DNA from: Planococcus halocryophilus
GTDB lineage: Bacteria; Bacillota; Bacilli; Bacillales_A; Planococcaceae
Direction of reading: 5' to 3'
Assembly: GCF_022489025.1 (NCBI RefSeq)
Contig: NZ_JAKVTG010000015.1
Location: 21,914-85,913 of the forward strand
Length of the DNA stretch: 64,000 nucleotides
A model generated the notes under the pieces. The model had not been told where the DNA came from and searched no databases. It was given only the letters and a program-made list of their open reading frames with translations. Of this stretch, positions 14,100 to 23,633 are shown one piece after another. Numbering within the stretch: position 1 is the stretch's first letter; each line of letters opens with the position of its first letter. A program made the translations under genes and the position numbers.

Positions 14100-16082
14100 T
14101 TGAAAGGCGTGAACTTCATCATGAAAAAAAGAATACAAAAAGGTGCTGGCAAAAAAATCACCGTGACGTTCGTTCTGTCATTGCTCATCGGTTATGCCGT
14201 GACGGGTCTGTTACGCTTTCTACAACAAGGAGGAGGGCTCAACGCACTGTTATTGGACATCCGTGGAACACTCGACTTCCTCACAGAAACCGATCGCCAA
14301 TCGCAACTCTTAGTGGCCATTCTTACGGTGGTATTTTTCGGTTGGTTCTTATCTAAAATGCGCTTGATGGAACATACGTATGAAGATGCCCATGACTTTG
14401 GGGTGCACGGTTCGGCCAGATTTACCGAACCTTCGGAGGTCCTAAAGGGCAAGTATTTCTCCAAGCACAATCGCTACCAGCCCAAAAGTCCGGAGAAAAC
14501 CTTAACGAGTTTAGCCAACGGACTGATTGTCGGGCGCGTACCCGGAAAAAAGCAAGTCCTTGTCATTCCTCGGTCAACCGAAATTGATAACCGAAATGTC
14601 TACATTGTTGGATCGAGTGGGAGTGGGAAAGGGCAGTCTTATGTCATTCCCAATCTCGTCAACAATAAAGAAGAAACCATTATCGCGACCGATCCCAAAG
14701 GCGAGTTATTTGAACAGACGGCTGCGATCAAGCGCAAACAGGGCTATCAGGTTTATCAAATTGATTTCATCAACTTTAATCAAGACCGTTACAACTTGCT
14801 CGATTACGTCTTTGATGACCAAGATGCCCAAAGCGTGTCCGTGACCATCGCCAAGAACTCGACCAAAGACGGCAAAGAAGACTTCTTTATGGAACGCGCG
14901 CAAAAGATGCTCGCCGGGTTGATTGTCTACTGCAAAACGGAAATCTCGAATGCTAATATGCAAGACGTGTTAGATACGTTTAATGAACGCGTCGCACCCG
15001 ATGAAGAAGCGTTCCGGCAATGGGTCGATGAAGACCTCGGTCCGCATCATCCGGCCTATCAGTTGCTGAAAGGGTTGACAACGCTCGGTGGAAACACGCG
15101 AACAAGTGTGACGTCATCGTTTGCTTCTCAAGTGAGTATTTTCACACTCAAGAAAATCCGAGAAATGACGCAAACAAGCGATTTCAATTTCCGAGCGTTT
15201 CAGGAACAAAAAAGCATTCTCTATGTGAAACTACCAATGGATGAAAATCCGTTCACCGCCTTAACCTCGGTCTTTTTTGATCAATTGATTTCGCAGTTTT
15301 ATAAATTGGCGGATGAAAATCGTGGGCAATTGAAAATCCCGACCATCTTTTTATTGGATGAGTTTGCGAATATCGGAAAAATCGAGAAATACGCACGCGT
15401 TTTAGCCACTTGCCGAGGACTTGGCTTGTCGATGAACACCATCGTCCAAGACAATGGGCAAATCGAGTCGCTTTACGGCAAAGAAATGGCGCGATCGATT
15501 TTGTCCAATCACGATACGCTGCTGTTCCTTCGCAGCAAGGACATCGAAACCATCAAGTACTTCTCGCAATTGGCAGGAGAAACGACGGCGAAGATTCAAA
15601 CCGGTTCGTCCAGTCAAAGTGGGGGCTTCATGAGTGGGAAATCGAATGCCAGCCAAAGTCAGTCGGAACAATACGTGAAGCGTTCGTTAATTCCAGAAGG
15701 GGACTTGGCAAGCATTGCGAAGAACGACTGTTATGTATTCGTCAGTGGCTTGCATCCGATGAAGCTACAAAAGGCTTGGCAATCGGAGGTATTCGGTTCG
15801 TATGTTCAGCAACATACTGCCATGCCTTCAGAAATTCCCATAAAGCCGGCAGCTGCATTTGCAATCGCACCGGATGAACCAATGGAAACCGATCATCCAG
15901 CATCTCGTACGACGTCTACCCGTGTCATTGAAGAAGAAATTGATCAGTCGGACGTGTTTGATTTGACGGATGATGGACTTGAAGAAGACTGGGTAGACTA
16001 CCAAGAAAAGGCGAACGAGGAGCTTTCAATTGAAGAACGACTGAAGAAAAAAGAAACGACGAACATTAGAGACCTGTTATAA
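14100..16082 (+). CDS. VirD4/TrsK-type coupling protein
   Basis: A 660-residue membrane ATPase linking the relaxosome to the secretion channel. Two N-terminal membrane segments (~20-40 and ~70-90) precede the TraG/TraD ATPase domain with Walker A GSSGSGKGQSYVIPNL and Walker B FLLDEFANIG. The C-terminal tail is acidic, as often in these proteins. TTG 14100 has AAAGGGA six bases upstream; ATG 14121 is the alternative start. The VirB4 and pore genes are more than 8 kb away on the other strand, so the transfer region is split by the replication block. Confidence 0.92.
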   Translation: MKGVNFIMKKRIQKGAGKKITVTFVLSLLIGYAVTGLLRFLQQGGGLNALLLDIRGTLDFLTETDRQSQLLVAILTVVFFGWFLSKMRLMEHTYEDAHDFGVHGSARFTEPSEVLKGKYFSKHNRYQPKSPEKTLTSLANGLIVGRVPGKKQVLVIPRSTEIDNRNVYIVGSSGSGKGQSYVIPNLVNNKEETIIATDPKGELFEQTAAIKRKQGYQVYQIDFINFNQDRYNLLDYVFDDQDAQSVSVTIAKNSTKDGKEDFFMERAQKMLAGLIVYCKTEISNANMQDVLDTFNERVAPDEEAFRQWVDEDLGPHHPAYQLLKGLTTLGGNTRTSVTSSFASQVSIFTLKKIREMTQTSDFNFRAFQEQKSILYVKLPMDENPFTALTSVFFDQLISQFYKLADENRGQLKIPTIFLLDEFANIGKIEKYARVLATCRGLGLSMNTIVQDNGQIESLYGKEMARSILSNHDTLLFLRSKDIETIKYFSQLAGETTAKIQTGSSSQSGGFMSGKSNASQSQSEQYVKRSLIPEGDLASIAKNDCYVFVSGLHPMKLQKAWQSEVFGSYVQQHTAMPSEIPIKPAAAFAIAPDEPMETDHPASRTTSTRVIEEEIDQSDVFDLTDDGLEEDWVDYQEKANEELSIEERLKKKETTNIRDLL

Positions 16083-16116
16083 GGCCACAAGGACACCAAC
16101 CAAAGGAGGAACGTCT

Positions 16117-16341
16117 ATGCTTGTCACCATCAGCGAAATTCTCGCGAGTGATAAACGGATCTTGAGCTTTTACGATCCCGTGCCTTTTGAGGCACTTACA
16201 TATGAAGGCTTACTTGATTTAGAAGAAGATGTGCGCGATTACACGATCACCTGTTACAGCCCGGTTCGGATTCCAGAGCGCGTCGAACCTCTCTACGAAG
16301 CTTGGTATATCAGAAAGGAGTTGGTGAACGATGTCGACTAA
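16117..16341 (+). CDS. Small conserved plasmid protein of unknown function
   Basis: A 74-residue acidic protein with no membrane segment (MLVTISEILAS, then FEALTYEGLLDLEEDVRDYTIT). AAAGGAGG precedes the ATG. It overlaps the ArdC-like gene by 11 bases and follows virD4 by 34, so it belongs to the same rightward operon. No function can be given. Confidence 0.65.
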   Translation: MLVTISEILASDKRILSFYDPVPFEALTYEGLLDLEEDVRDYTITCYSPVRIPERVEPLYEAWYIRKELVNDVD

Positions 16342-17950
16342 GGTAGATCTCACAGAAATCAACGACCGATTGGAACGAAACCTCGAAGAAATGTTCCAAA
16401 ACAACCGGTTCCAAGATATGCTCAATGTGATGGCCAGTGGTCACCAGTACTCGTTCAATAACGTTCTGATGATTGCCTCTCAAAAACCCGATGCCACAAT
16501 GGTCCGTGGTTTCAAGCAATGGCAAGCGCTTGGTCGTCACGTCAATAAGGGCGAAAAAAGCTTAAATATCTTGGTTCCTTCCTTTAAAAAAGTGGAAGTT
16601 CAAAAAATTAACGAGCAAACCGGCGAAGTATTACGCGATAAAAACGGCGACCCTCAATCTGAAGTTCGGCAAAGTGTGGCCGGGTTTAGGATGGGCAAAG
16701 TATTTGATGTCTCGCAAACCGATGGCAAAGAGATTCCCAACGTTCGCGATTTCATTCAGCAAGAATTAACATCCACGGAATCACTGACTGATCTTTACGA
16801 CCGATTCATCCAACAAGTAAATGCCAGTTCGCAGCCGGTACACATTCGGGAAGAAGCCCATGAAAATCAAACGTACGGAGGCTATTACAACCGGGAAAAT
16901 GATGAAATTGTGATTAATACCGCCGTGTCAAAGAGTTCGGAGCAAAAATTCCGTGTCTTGATTCATGAATACACACACAGCCAATTGCACCACAAAGAAA
17001 GTGACATCAAAGACTTGCCAAGAGGTCACAAAGAAGCACAGGCTGAGTGTGCTGCGTATATCGTGTCACAGTACTATGGATTTGATACCGACCTTTCTTC
17101 TACGGGCTACATTGCCACGTGGGCGCAAGATTTACCGTTGGCCAAACAAGCCATTAAAGAAGTCCAAGACGTCTCACGCGCTACTATCGAACACGTGAAT
17201 TCGCTGCAAAATGAAAAGATACAGGAGTTTTATCAATCCATCCATCCTGAACAAGCGAAAGAATCGGTGGAAACGAAGCTGAACCTATCGCTTGCCGATC
17301 AGCCGACCTTGCAGCTACTAGATGCAAAAAATGGATTGGTGGTCTTTGCGACCGTCGAGCAAAATGAACGAGATGCGCATTTTGCGCTTCGTACCAATAC
17401 AAACCGGATTGTCCCGTTAAATGACTTGAACGATCGCTACGCTGTGTTAAACGTGTTGGAAAACAAAGGCCAGCTCGTCCAGGAATATCAGAAAGCTGAA
17501 GACGTAATGGAAGTGACGAAACTAGATGATGGGAAATATGCCGTTACACTAGAAGGCGGTGACACTACGCAACGGACATTCCATAAGAAAGCTGAGGGAC
17601 AACGCTTTATTGAGAAAGCTGGATTGGCACAATCACTCAATACCGACCGATTCTTGAGCCAGTCGGTACACAAGGATGCCACGAGACTGCAACAAATCAA
17701 CGCACAACACTTAAATGAACGTTTAGGTCGCATATTGAAACAACCAAAACTGGAACTGGAAGCCAAAGACGGGATTGCAATTGGATGGCAGTTGGTTAAG
17801 AATCCACAACTTCAATCAAAAGAGGAGTTACACCAACACCTCAATCAGCTGAATCCAAATCACAGCCACACCACAGAACTAAAAGAGGCCGTCGCTTCAT
17901 TCGACAAAAATCGACAAATACAAGAGAAAGAAAACGAGTTGGAACGCTAG
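16331..17950 (+). CDS. ArdC/LtrC-like antirestriction or establishment protein with zinc peptidase motif
   Basis: A 539-residue protein. Residues ~5-140 match the ArdC N-terminal ssDNA-binding domain (HQYSFNNVLMI, MVRGFKQWQALGRHVNKGEKSL). Residues ~150-300 form a metallopeptidase-like domain with HEYTH and a downstream E-A-Q-A-E-C-A-A-Y-I-V segment. The C-terminal half is unassigned. ArdC-type proteins travel with conjugative plasmids and can protect incoming single-stranded DNA from host restriction; LtrC-like names are used in Gram-positive plasmids. It ends the mob-virD4 operon and is followed by a terminator. Confidence 0.82.
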   Translation: MSTKVDLTEINDRLERNLEEMFQNNRFQDMLNVMASGHQYSFNNVLMIASQKPDATMVRGFKQWQALGRHVNKGEKSLNILVPSFKKVEVQKINEQTGEVLRDKNGDPQSEVRQSVAGFRMGKVFDVSQTDGKEIPNVRDFIQQELTSTESLTDLYDRFIQQVNASSQPVHIREEAHENQTYGGYYNRENDEIVINTAVSKSSEQKFRVLIHEYTHSQLHHKESDIKDLPRGHKEAQAECAAYIVSQYYGFDTDLSSTGYIATWAQDLPLAKQAIKEVQDVSRATIEHVNSLQNEKIQEFYQSIHPEQAKESVETKLNLSLADQPTLQLLDAKNGLVVFATVEQNERDAHFALRTNTNRIVPLNDLNDRYAVLNVLENKGQLVQEYQKAEDVMEVTKLDDGKYAVTLEGGDTTQRTFHKKAEGQRFIEKAGLAQSLNTDRFLSQSVHKDATRLQQINAQHLNERLGRILKQPKLELEAKDGIAIGWQLVKNPQLQSKEELHQHLNQLNPNHSHTTELKEAVASFDKNRQIQEKENELER

Positions 17951-17954
17951 CCAT

Positions 17955-18003
17955 AAAAAGGGCACGAAGTAGAGACGTTTAGTCTCCTCTTCGCGCCCTT
18001 TCT
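17955..18003 (+). terminator. Terminator after the mob operon
   Basis: AAAGGGC-CGAAG pairs with CTTCG-GCCCTTT around a loop that carries a second short stem (GAGAC / GTCTC); TTCTT follows. The T run is short, so strength is uncertain. Confidence 0.65.
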
Positions 18004-18173
18004 TCTGGTTCAGTAGGTCGTTTCCACTCTATTTTCTTTGCCCAAAATCTCTACTGAAAAGCTCCATTTCTTCTATATGAAAACAGTCTTCAAGAGTCTG
18101 AAAAATCAATTTACTATTTTTAGGTGCTTGGATATAATGGAGAAAAATACAGCTTTTGGAATGGAGATTACCA

Positions 18174-18503
18174 ATGAGACACTTACCGAAACTAGCCAAG
18201 GCGAAAGAAGAACTAACTTTTTTGCAAGAATTTATTGTGCTTACGGAGAGCTACGAAGAAACCACGCTTCAAAAGCAAATCATCAAGCGCTATGCGATCA
18301 CCGGCAGCATGGTTCAAGTGGTTGCGCAATTAAATGCCGAACGCCAGTTAGAAGGGTTGCATCCAATCGAATCAGCTTACGTTTCAGAAGTCATTCGCTC
18401 CAAGCCAATTGATCCCTTGCATAAGATGGTGCGGTCTCAATATATGAAAAAGACAAAACATACACGAAATAAACCTTCTTATAGCGATACAGGCTATTAT
18501 TAA
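18174..18503 (+). CDS. Small basic plasmid protein, unknown
   Basis: A 109-residue protein beginning MRHLPKLAKAKEEL. ATG 18174 is chosen because TGGAG lies about eight bases upstream. A TATAAT at 18133-18138 with a weak TTTACT 17 bases before it is a plausible own promoter. The middle part (KQIIKRYAITGSMVQVVAQLNAE) looks like a helix-turn-helix and the tail is basic, so DNA binding is possible. No family recognised. Confidence 0.6.
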   Translation: MRHLPKLAKAKEELTFLQEFIVLTESYEETTLQKQIIKRYAITGSMVQVVAQLNAERQLEGLHPIESAYVSEVIRSKPIDPLHKMVRSQYMKKTKHTRNKPSYSDTGYY

Positions 18504-18713
18504 TAGTACCATTTGAAGAAAAATCCACTAGAAAGTAGTTAAAAAAGGATTGGACGATTGCACAAAAGCGCCTAACAAAAGCCTTTACAAGGCTCGCTTC
18601 TTCCTAAAAAATCCGATAAACAGAAGTTGTAATCCTTTGTAAAACAGCCTCTAGTTTACTGTCTTTTTCTAAACGGATGAACGAGTCGAAAATCACATAA
18701 TCAATTCCATAGG

Positions 18714-18740
18714 AAAGGCAGCCAAATTTGGCTGCCTTTC
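18714..18740. terminator. Bidirectional terminator-like palindrome
   Basis: AAAGGCAGCC pairs perfectly with GGCTGCCTTT around AAATTT; C/T-rich sequence follows to the right and A/G-rich sequence lies to the left. It lies 210 bases after the small gene and before the folded region. Confidence 0.65.
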
Positions 18741-19020
18741 TTCGGATTTTTTTCTTTTGGCCACCGGAGCGTACCTATTCCCAACCTCTCTACTCACGAA
18801 ATACGGACAGATTCCTTGGCTACGCCCTATCCCTATTTCGTGAGAAGACAGGAGCCGACAAAGTTCATGTTCAGTCAAGGGGCCCGAAACTTTTTTAGAC
18901 CGGCTTCGCTAAAAAACTTTCGTGCTGGGACCGTTGACTGATCGGTTATGTGATGGGGCCGTCCTCCTTACCAAAAGGGCAAAAAAACATCCCTTTTGGA
19001 ACGATGACCGCCCGGCGGAC
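18741..19020. other. Strongly folded non-coding region upstream of radC
   Basis: About 280 bases without a convincing gene but with several long inverted repeats: CTCACGAAATA (18793-18803) with TATTTCGTGAG (18834-18844); TCAGTCAA (18871-18878) with TTGACTGA (18934-18941) enclosing CGAAA-TTTTTTAG (18885-18898) with CTAAAAAA-TTTCG (18909-18922); and CCAAAAGGG (18971-18979) with CCCTTTTGG (18991-18999). It could be a single-strand initiation site, which conjugative plasmids need after transfer, or a structured RNA. Which of these is not shown. Confidence 0.55.
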
Positions 19021-19043
19021 CAACTAAAAAAGGAGCGATACTT

Positions 19044-19502
19044 ATGAAGTTAGAAAAAATCATTGAAATTACACGCATCAAACAGAAGATCAAAGAAGTT
19101 GAAGAAATCTATAAGAGCATTCTTCCCGAACGCATTCACAGTTCAAAAGATGCCATCGAATTTGCGAAAGTGCTAATCGGAGATGAAGACCGTGAAGTCT
19201 TCTTGGTTCTCTGTCTGAACATCAAAAATGAAATTTCAGTTGTTCACCGCTGCCATACTGGAAGCTTAAATGCCAGCGTAGTTCATCCAAGAGAAGTATT
19301 TAAAGCCGCTATCTTAAACAACTCTGGCACAATTTTAGTCGCACATAATCACCCTTCCGGTGACTGCCAGTATTCCCATGAAGACGTCGTCGTCAGCAAA
19401 CGCTTGATGGATGCCGGTGAATTGATTGGCATTGAATTATTGGATTCACTGATTGTCAGTCAAAAAGATGGGGTTTCTTTAAAAGAACTTGGATTCATCT
19501 AA
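19044..19502 (+). CDS. RadC-like JAB/MPN domain protein
   Basis: A 152-residue protein with the RadC JAMM core: a conserved Glu in the preceding region, HNHPSGD with the two metal-binding His, and the downstream Asp. Plasmid and island copies lack the HhH region of chromosomal RadC and are common near establishment genes; their role, perhaps in DNA processing after entry, is unproven. AAAAAGGAG precedes the ATG. The folded region lies immediately upstream. Confidence 0.85.
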   Translation: MKLEKIIEITRIKQKIKEVEEIYKSILPERIHSSKDAIEFAKVLIGDEDREVFLVLCLNIKNEISVVHRCHTGSLNASVVHPREVFKAAILNNSGTILVAHNHPSGDCQYSHEDVVVSKRLMDAGELIGIELLDSLIVSQKDGVSLKELGFI

Positions 19503-19568
19503 AAAACCTTTACCTATAGGCTTCTCAGACGAATCGAGTCGCATAGTTCATCAGTTAAGAGAAAATAA

Positions 19569-19615
19569 AACCCTCAGAATACAAATCTCAAACACAGGAT
19601 ATGTACTCCGAGGGT
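19569..19615 (-). terminator. Terminator-like hairpin at the edge of the catabolic island
   Basis: Leftward, ACCCTC and GAGGGT form the base of a long hairpin followed by TTTTATTTT. It could end the TetR transcript. The remaining sequence 19503-19812 is AT-rich with no other feature seen. Confidence 0.5.
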
Positions 19616-19812
19616 AATTTAATAAACAAAATCATCTATTTAAATTTTTCTTTATACGAGTATATATTTATTGAACAAATATTTGTTAATTACTCATCAC
19701 GAATTAGCTACATCAGATAAGTTAAAATAACAATTTTCTAATAAATCGAAGTAGAGATAATCCACTGCTGATACGTATTTTAATTGAATTTATGGCGTAT
19801 TTACAAAAAATA

Positions 19813-20433
19813 CTAATCTTTCTTGATTAATACCTCTTCAATAATTTTGTTCATCGATTTTTCGCCAAATTTGCTTAATAGAATTGTTGGATCCTTAAGC
19901 AAGCTATACTCTAAAAATAGCCCTTTATAAAATACCAAGACAACTCCTACATAAAACTCTTCATTTTCTTCATTTTTAAATTCCAGAGATCCCATACCTT
20001 CTTCTATAATGGATTTTACAATTTTATATAATTTTCGATTGGGATTATTTATAAATGTTTCATCATTAGGTGAAGATAGCTGGTTAATTAATACAGCTGA
20101 CAGGAAGTCAAAGTCCATGTCATCACAAAAGTAAAAGCCAGACAGTAAAATAGTTTGTAACTTCTCAGTTAAAGATAGATTAGCCTCTTCTAATTCTTTG
20201 TACTTTTCCTCATATACCTCATCTATTAGTTGATAATGTTCGAGTACGACATCATGTTTTGATTTGAAGTGTGTATAGAAGGAGCCTTTTGATACACCAG
20301 CTAAATCTGTGATTTCTTCTATATGAACATTTTCAATTCCTTTTTCTTTAAACAATTTCAAGGCACTTTTAAATAATTTCTTTTTTGTAATTTTCGCCTT
20401 TGACTCACGGTTAGTCGATACATTACTACTCAT
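19813..20433 (-). CDS. TetR-family regulator
   Basis: A 206-residue repressor. The N-terminal HTH is clear (KLFKSALKLFKEKGIENVHIEEITDLAGVSKGSFYTHFKSKHDVV); the C-terminal ligand domain is variable and fits the regulators of fatty-acid or aromatic-acid catabolism. AGGAGG precedes the ATG. The gene is divergent from the dehydratase-TRAP operon across a ~190-bp region with an inverted repeat, so it most likely represses that operon and responds to a pathway acid or acyl-CoA. The ligand is unknown. Confidence 0.88.
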   Translation of the reverse strand: MSSNVSTNRESKAKITKKKLFKSALKLFKEKGIENVHIEEITDLAGVSKGSFYTHFKSKHDVVLEHYQLIDEVYEEKYKELEEANLSLTEKLQTILLSGFYFCDDMDFDFLSAVLINQLSSPNDETFINNPNRKLYKIVKSIIEEGMGSLEFKNEENEEFYVGVVLVFYKGLFLEYSLLKDPTILLSKFGEKSMNKIIEEVLIKKD

Positions 20434-20504
20434 ATAAAATCCTCCTAATAAATTAAATCTTGCTAAGTATTCAGATTAATTGTATTATTCTATTTAAGAA
20501 GATG

Positions 20505-20524
20505 ACTGAGGTCAGTGACTCAGT
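20505..20524. promoter_or_regulatory. Putative TetR operator
   Basis: ACTGAG-N8-CTCAGT forms a 20-bp inverted repeat midway between the TetR gene and the catabolic operon. Downstream, TATATT/TATAGT-like hexamers near 20535-20550 could serve as the operon -10. Confidence 0.55.
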
Positions 20525-20623
20525 TAAGTAATCTGTCTATTTATATTATATAGTAGCATTTACATGGAGCAAAAGAAATTCTAAGTTAAAATTTATTAAA
20601 AATTTTTGAAAGGATGTGTAGTT

Positions 20624-21874
20624 TTGGGCCAAACAATAGCCGAGAAAATATTTTCTGAAAACTATAATAGAAAAGTGGAAGTCGGGGAAGAGAAACTATT
20701 TTCTCCAGATATTATTACCGCATACGATTATCCCGGCTATATTGATAAGTACGAGAAACAGATGGAAGAACTAAATATACACACAGTTAAAAATCCTGAA
20801 AAGTTTTTATTGTTTATTGATCACTTCTATCCTGCAGGAACATCAAAGGAACAAGAAATACATCAAATCACCAGAAGATTTTCTAAGAAGTATGGTTTTA
20901 AATTGTATGAAGGCGCAGGCATAGGTCATCAAGTGATTTCAGAAAAAGGTTATATCAAGCCAGGGCAATTTGTTGTTCACTTTGATGGACATATTAGTAC
21001 AATTGGTGCTCTAGGAGCAATTGGTATGGGAATAAGAAATAGTATGATAGAAGCTTTTGCGACTGAACAAGTCTCACTTGTTGTGCCATCTACAGTCAGA
21101 ATTAATTTAGAAGGGAAATTATTAAAGGGAGTTACTTCTAGAGACGTGTTTCATTCTATTATTAAACAGATTGGACCATCTGGTTGTCGCTCAAGCGTAA
21201 TAGAATATGGCGGACCTGGCCTTAAATCATTAGAAATGGATGAACGCTTTACTTTATGCAATTTAGCCATGTTCTTGGGTGGACTATCAGCTGTTATGGA
21301 AACAGACGAAGTGACACATGAATACCTTAAAACACATAACGTGAAAGATTATGTAGATATGTATCCAGATAAAGATGCAGAGTATTTACATGAATATACT
21401 ATTAAGTTAGATGAAGTAGAGCCTGTGATTGTCATACCTCCTACACCCGCAAATACAGTTCCGATTTCAGAAGTTCTTGGACTATCTATTGATCATGGAT
21501 ATATTGGTTCGTGCGCAAGTGGTCGAATCAAAGATTTTCAACAGGCTTTAGAAATTTTAGAAGGTCGTCATGTAGCAGAAAATTTCCGTCTAAATGCAGT
21601 TCCCACAACAACGCAAATTCAATTACAGATGAGCGAACTAGGACTCACTCAAAAACTAATAAAAGCTGGAGCTATGGTACAAGTTTCTTCCTGTGATTTT
21701 TGCATCGGACAAATGGGAGCGCTTTCAGATGGTGAAAGGTCCGTATCTACCGGTACTTTAAATGTGACCGGACGTATGGGAAGTTCTAAAGCTGAAATAT
21801 ACACAGCAAGCCCTTATACAATTGCAGCTACTGCAATAAATGGAAAAATAACAGATCCTAGAACCATGCTATAA
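20624..21874 (+). CDS. Aconitase/LeuC-family dehydratase large subunit
   Basis: A 416-residue [4Fe-4S] hydro-lyase subunit. Cluster ligands are visible: Cys in GSCASGR and the pair in SSCDFCIGQ. FLLFIDHFYPAG and EGAGIGHQV are family signatures in degenerate form. TTG 20624 (MGQTIAEKIF) matches the usual LeuC N-terminus and has AAAGGATG upstream. It pairs with the swivel subunit 16 bases on. LeuCD, 2,3-dimethylmalate dehydratase and homoaconitase all belong here. The lyase later in the operon and the absence of other leucine genes argue for a catabolic hydroxy-dicarboxylate dehydratase rather than leucine synthesis. Confidence 0.85.
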   Translation: MGQTIAEKIFSENYNRKVEVGEEKLFSPDIITAYDYPGYIDKYEKQMEELNIHTVKNPEKFLLFIDHFYPAGTSKEQEIHQITRRFSKKYGFKLYEGAGIGHQVISEKGYIKPGQFVVHFDGHISTIGALGAIGMGIRNSMIEAFATEQVSLVVPSTVRINLEGKLLKGVTSRDVFHSIIKQIGPSGCRSSVIEYGGPGLKSLEMDERFTLCNLAMFLGGLSAVMETDEVTHEYLKTHNVKDYVDMYPDKDAEYLHEYTIKLDEVEPVIVIPPTPANTVPISEVLGLSIDHGYIGSCASGRIKDFQQALEILEGRHVAENFRLNAVPTTTQIQLQMSELGLTQKLIKAGAMVQVSSCDFCIGQMGALSDGERSVSTGTLNVTGRMGSSKAEIYTASPYTIAATAINGKITDPRTML

Positions 21875-21890
21875 GAGGGGAGGGAATTAT

Positions 21891-22400
21891 ATGATTAAGA
21901 ACTTGAACGGCAGGATTGCTTGGATATTCGATGAACCAAACTTTGATATCGATTTAGTAGTGGGCGTAACTAATATGAAAATACAGGACATCGAAAAATT
22001 GAAAGATCTATGTATGATTAATTACGATTTGGATTTTAAAAATCAGGTTCGTGAAGGAGATATAATTATTGGCGGAGAAAACTTCGGATATGGACATCCC
22101 CATTACCCATCATGCCGGGCATTAAGGGCATTAGGCATTAAAGGAATTATTGCAGAATCTTTTTCTCCTGGATTTTATCGCGGTGAATCAACAAATGGGT
22201 TTCCACTTATAGAATGTAAAGGTGTTGTAGAGACCGCTGATTGTTGGGATCGCTTTATATACGACTGGGATACGGAAGAGCTAAATTTTATAGATAAGGG
22301 CATTATTTTAAAAAGTGAAAGGGTACCAGAGAAAACAAAAGAATTAATTGTACATGGAGATATTATTACCTATTTACAAAAAAGAAGATTGACACCCTGA
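21891..22400 (+). CDS. Aconitase/LeuD-family dehydratase small (swivel) subunit
   Basis: A 169-residue swivel domain. GGENFGYGHPHYPSCRALRALGIKGIIAESF corresponds to the GxNFGxGSSREHA region of LeuD, but the usual SSREHA is replaced by HPHYPSCRAL, so substrate recognition may differ from isopropylmalate. This YGHPHYP variant is also seen in catabolic relatives. GAGGGGAGGG precedes the ATG. It acts only as a heterodimer or heterotetramer with the large subunit. Confidence 0.82.
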   Translation: MIKNLNGRIAWIFDEPNFDIDLVVGVTNMKIQDIEKLKDLCMINYDLDFKNQVREGDIIIGGENFGYGHPHYPSCRALRALGIKGIIAESFSPGFYRGESTNGFPLIECKGVVETADCWDRFIYDWDTEELNFIDKGIILKSERVPEKTKELIVHGDIITYLQKRRLTP

Positions 22401-22472
22401 TTTAAAGAACACAACTATACCCTGAAATAAATTTAGATTATTTAAAATTAAATGAAAATTGGAGGAAAAAAA

Positions 22473-23588
22473 ATGAAATCAAAAACTTTATTGTTAACTA
22501 TAGGATTAGCATCGTTACTATTGACAGCTTGTGGAGGAGCTTCAGAGACAGTCGAAAGTTCAAGTAGTGATAAAACATATAAACTACGTGTTACTTCAGC
22601 ACTTAGTACAAATCATGGATTATGGGTAGGTTTTTATGAACCTTGGATGAAAAAAGTAGAAGAGGATTCTGATGGTAGAGTGACATTTGAAACATTTACA
22701 TCTGAAGAGCTTGTAAAGGCTACAAACGAAATGGAAGCACTTAAACAAGGAACAGTGGATATTGCTGCCCCACTTCTTCCTATTTACGATCCTTCAACTT
22801 TTCCACTTTCTGAAGTTTCCATGCTTCCTTTAACTAAATCTAATCCACTGATTGGAAGTTTAGCTTTTAAAGAACTGATTAACAGTGATGTGGAATTACA
22901 AGATGGAAAAACATTTTCAGAGCTAGAATATGGTTCGCAATCTTTGAAGGCACTTCCAGCTACAATTTCTGAAGAATATTCCATTTCCACAACCGGTTTG
23001 AAATTTGATAGTGTGAAGGATGTTAAAAAAGCACAACTACGTACTCCTTCTCGTATCCATGAGATTTACGCAAAAAATATTGATGCAAATTCCGTTACAA
23101 TGCCTACATTTGATTTGTACGATGCAATGAGCAGAGGGGCTGTAGATGGTAGTTTCCTTTTCATTTCAGATTGGACAGGATATGGATTCGAAGAGTTATT
23201 TACGTATACGGTAAATGATGTAAATCTAGGTCACTTTAGTTCTCTACTAGCTATGACAGATGAACAATGGGATGAATTCCCTCAAGATATTCAAGAGATT
23301 ATGATCGATGCGTCTGATGAACTTGTTGAAACTGGTGCAGAACTATGGGTGAATCGAAGCGAGGAAATTATTGCGAACTCTAAAGCCAATGGCGGTGAAT
23401 TTGTTAGTGTAGAAGATTTGGATCCTGAAGTAAGAGACTTACTGATCGAAGGAATGGAAGATACATGGACTGATTTCATCGAATTGCTAAATGAACAAGG
23501 CGAACCAGGAACAGAAATTGCTAGACTTTGGAGAGACATCGTAATTGAACTAGGAGGAGATGTACCAGATGCGGTTAAAGATTTGTAA
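22473..23588 (+). CDS. TRAP transporter solute-binding lipoprotein (DctP family)
   Basis: A 371-residue extracytoplasmic binding protein. The signal peptide ends in the lipobox LLTAC with Cys near residue 19, so it is lipid-anchored outside the membrane. The mature part has the DctP fold signatures, including QLRTPSRIHE in the position of the conserved Arg that binds the substrate carboxylate. ATG 22473 is used because GGAGG lies seven bases upstream. It delivers an organic acid to the DctMQ permease encoded downstream; which acid is not visible. Confidence 0.88.
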   Translation: MKSKTLLLTIGLASLLLTACGGASETVESSSSDKTYKLRVTSALSTNHGLWVGFYEPWMKKVEEDSDGRVTFETFTSEELVKATNEMEALKQGTVDIAAPLLPIYDPSTFPLSEVSMLPLTKSNPLIGSLAFKELINSDVELQDGKTFSELEYGSQSLKALPATISEEYSISTTGLKFDSVKDVKKAQLRTPSRIHEIYAKNIDANSVTMPTFDLYDAMSRGAVDGSFLFISDWTGYGFEELFTYTVNDVNLGHFSSLLAMTDEQWDEFPQDIQEIMIDASDELVETGAELWVNRSEEIIANSKANGGEFVSVEDLDPEVRDLLIEGMEDTWTDFIELLNEQGEPGTEIARLWRDIVIELGGDVPDAVKDL

Positions 23589-23633
23589 GAATGATTACAA
23601 TACTCAAGCCCAACTAGTTAGGAGCGAATAGTT

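Noticed and set aside
18693..18878. Short minus-strand frame in the folded region
   Set aside because: No ribosome site, and it runs through the inverted repeats at 18714-18844; the DNA structure explains the sequence better.
20624..22400. Leucine biosynthesis leuCD
   Set aside because: No leuA or leuB is present, the swivel loop is changed, and the operon holds an importer and a lyase, which indicates catabolism.
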